DNA of 5,966 nucleotides from Promethearchaeota archaeon. GTDB lineage: Archaea; Asgardarchaeota; Lokiarchaeia; Sigyniarchaeales; Promethearchaeaceae. Shown piece after piece: positions 5,910 to 5,966 of this stretch. Position 1 is the first letter of the stretch; the number at the start of each line of letters is the position of its first letter. The stretch spans positions 1 through 5,966 of the forward strand of contig WJKO01000353.1 of NCBI GenBank assembly GCA_014729055.1. The letters are read 5' to 3'. The translations under genes were made by a program, and so were the position numbers. The notes beneath the pieces were generated by a model, which did not search any database, had not been told where the DNA came from, and saw nothing but the letters and a program-made list of their open reading frames with translations.

Positions 5910-5966
5910 TTAAGATTCGTGCTTAATACGTTCTAATTCAGTCTTATAATATGATGCCATTTCAAA
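5910..5966 (-). CDS. C-terminal end of an unidentified upstream gene (partial)
   Basis: From the window edge an open minus-strand frame reads FEMASYYKTELERIKHES and then a TAA at 5912-5910. It ends 21 nt before the binding-protein start, a spacing that matches the other gaps in the operon, so it is probably the 3' end of another operon member. The visible tail is a short charged helix with no diagnostic motif. A tiny gene starting at the internal ATG is possible but less likely. No function can be given. Confidence 0.5.
   Translation of the reverse strand, partial: FEMASYYKTELERIKHES

Noticed and set aside
1..5966. CRISPR array, tRNA genes, integrase gene, attI or replication origin
   Set aside because: I saw no regularly spaced repeats, tRNA-like cloverleaf, tyrosine recombinase motifs or iteron clusters on either strand.

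Overview
This 5.97-kb window reads as part of an integron gene-cassette array from a low-GC, Gram-negative-type bacterium. Every supported gene is on the minus strand. The coding parts are AT-rich, while the middle block (about 1170-1931) is visibly richer in GC and is a group II intron. No integrase or attI is in the window. The solute-binding protein has a membrane anchor/lipoprotein-type N-terminus and the two attC-like sites are long (about 120 nt, similar in size to Vibrio repeats), but the species cannot be fixed from this sequence.

Layout in the direction of transcription (right to left): 5966-5910 is the last 18 codons of an unidentified gene. 5888-4971 is a polar-amino-acid-type solute-binding protein, 4967-4302 its membrane permease and 4290-3580 its ATPase, so together a complete ABC importer. 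3558-2074 is a radical SAM protein with an N-terminal B12-binding-like domain. Gaps between these genes are 21, 3, 11 and 21 nt, so they look like one operon. Twenty-three nt after the radical SAM stop lies a long imperfect palindrome (2050-1932) with the form of an integron attC site. Its terminal GTTA box is interrupted by a group II intron (1931-1170, 762 nt). The intron's maturase gene has collapsed to a 62-codon scar that joins a reverse-transcriptase segment to the extreme C-terminus. After the intron comes a 44-nt leader and a 318-residue unknown protein (1125-169) with helical repeats and one membrane segment. A second attC-like site begins downstream of it (107 to 1) and runs off the window.

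The most interesting points are: (1) an attC site split by a group II intron whose removal would restore a good core site (GTTAGCC); (2) the intron lies in the same orientation as the cassette genes, whereas the attC-targeting group IIC introns I know of are usually antisense to them; (3) a transporter plus radical SAM operon of more than 3.9 kb that ends in an attC, far larger than the usual one-gene cassette; (4) a candidate deletion path for the intron ORF. How the genes work together is inference: the importer probably brings in a small amino-acid-like compound that the radical SAM enzyme, perhaps with the upstream gene, makes or changes.
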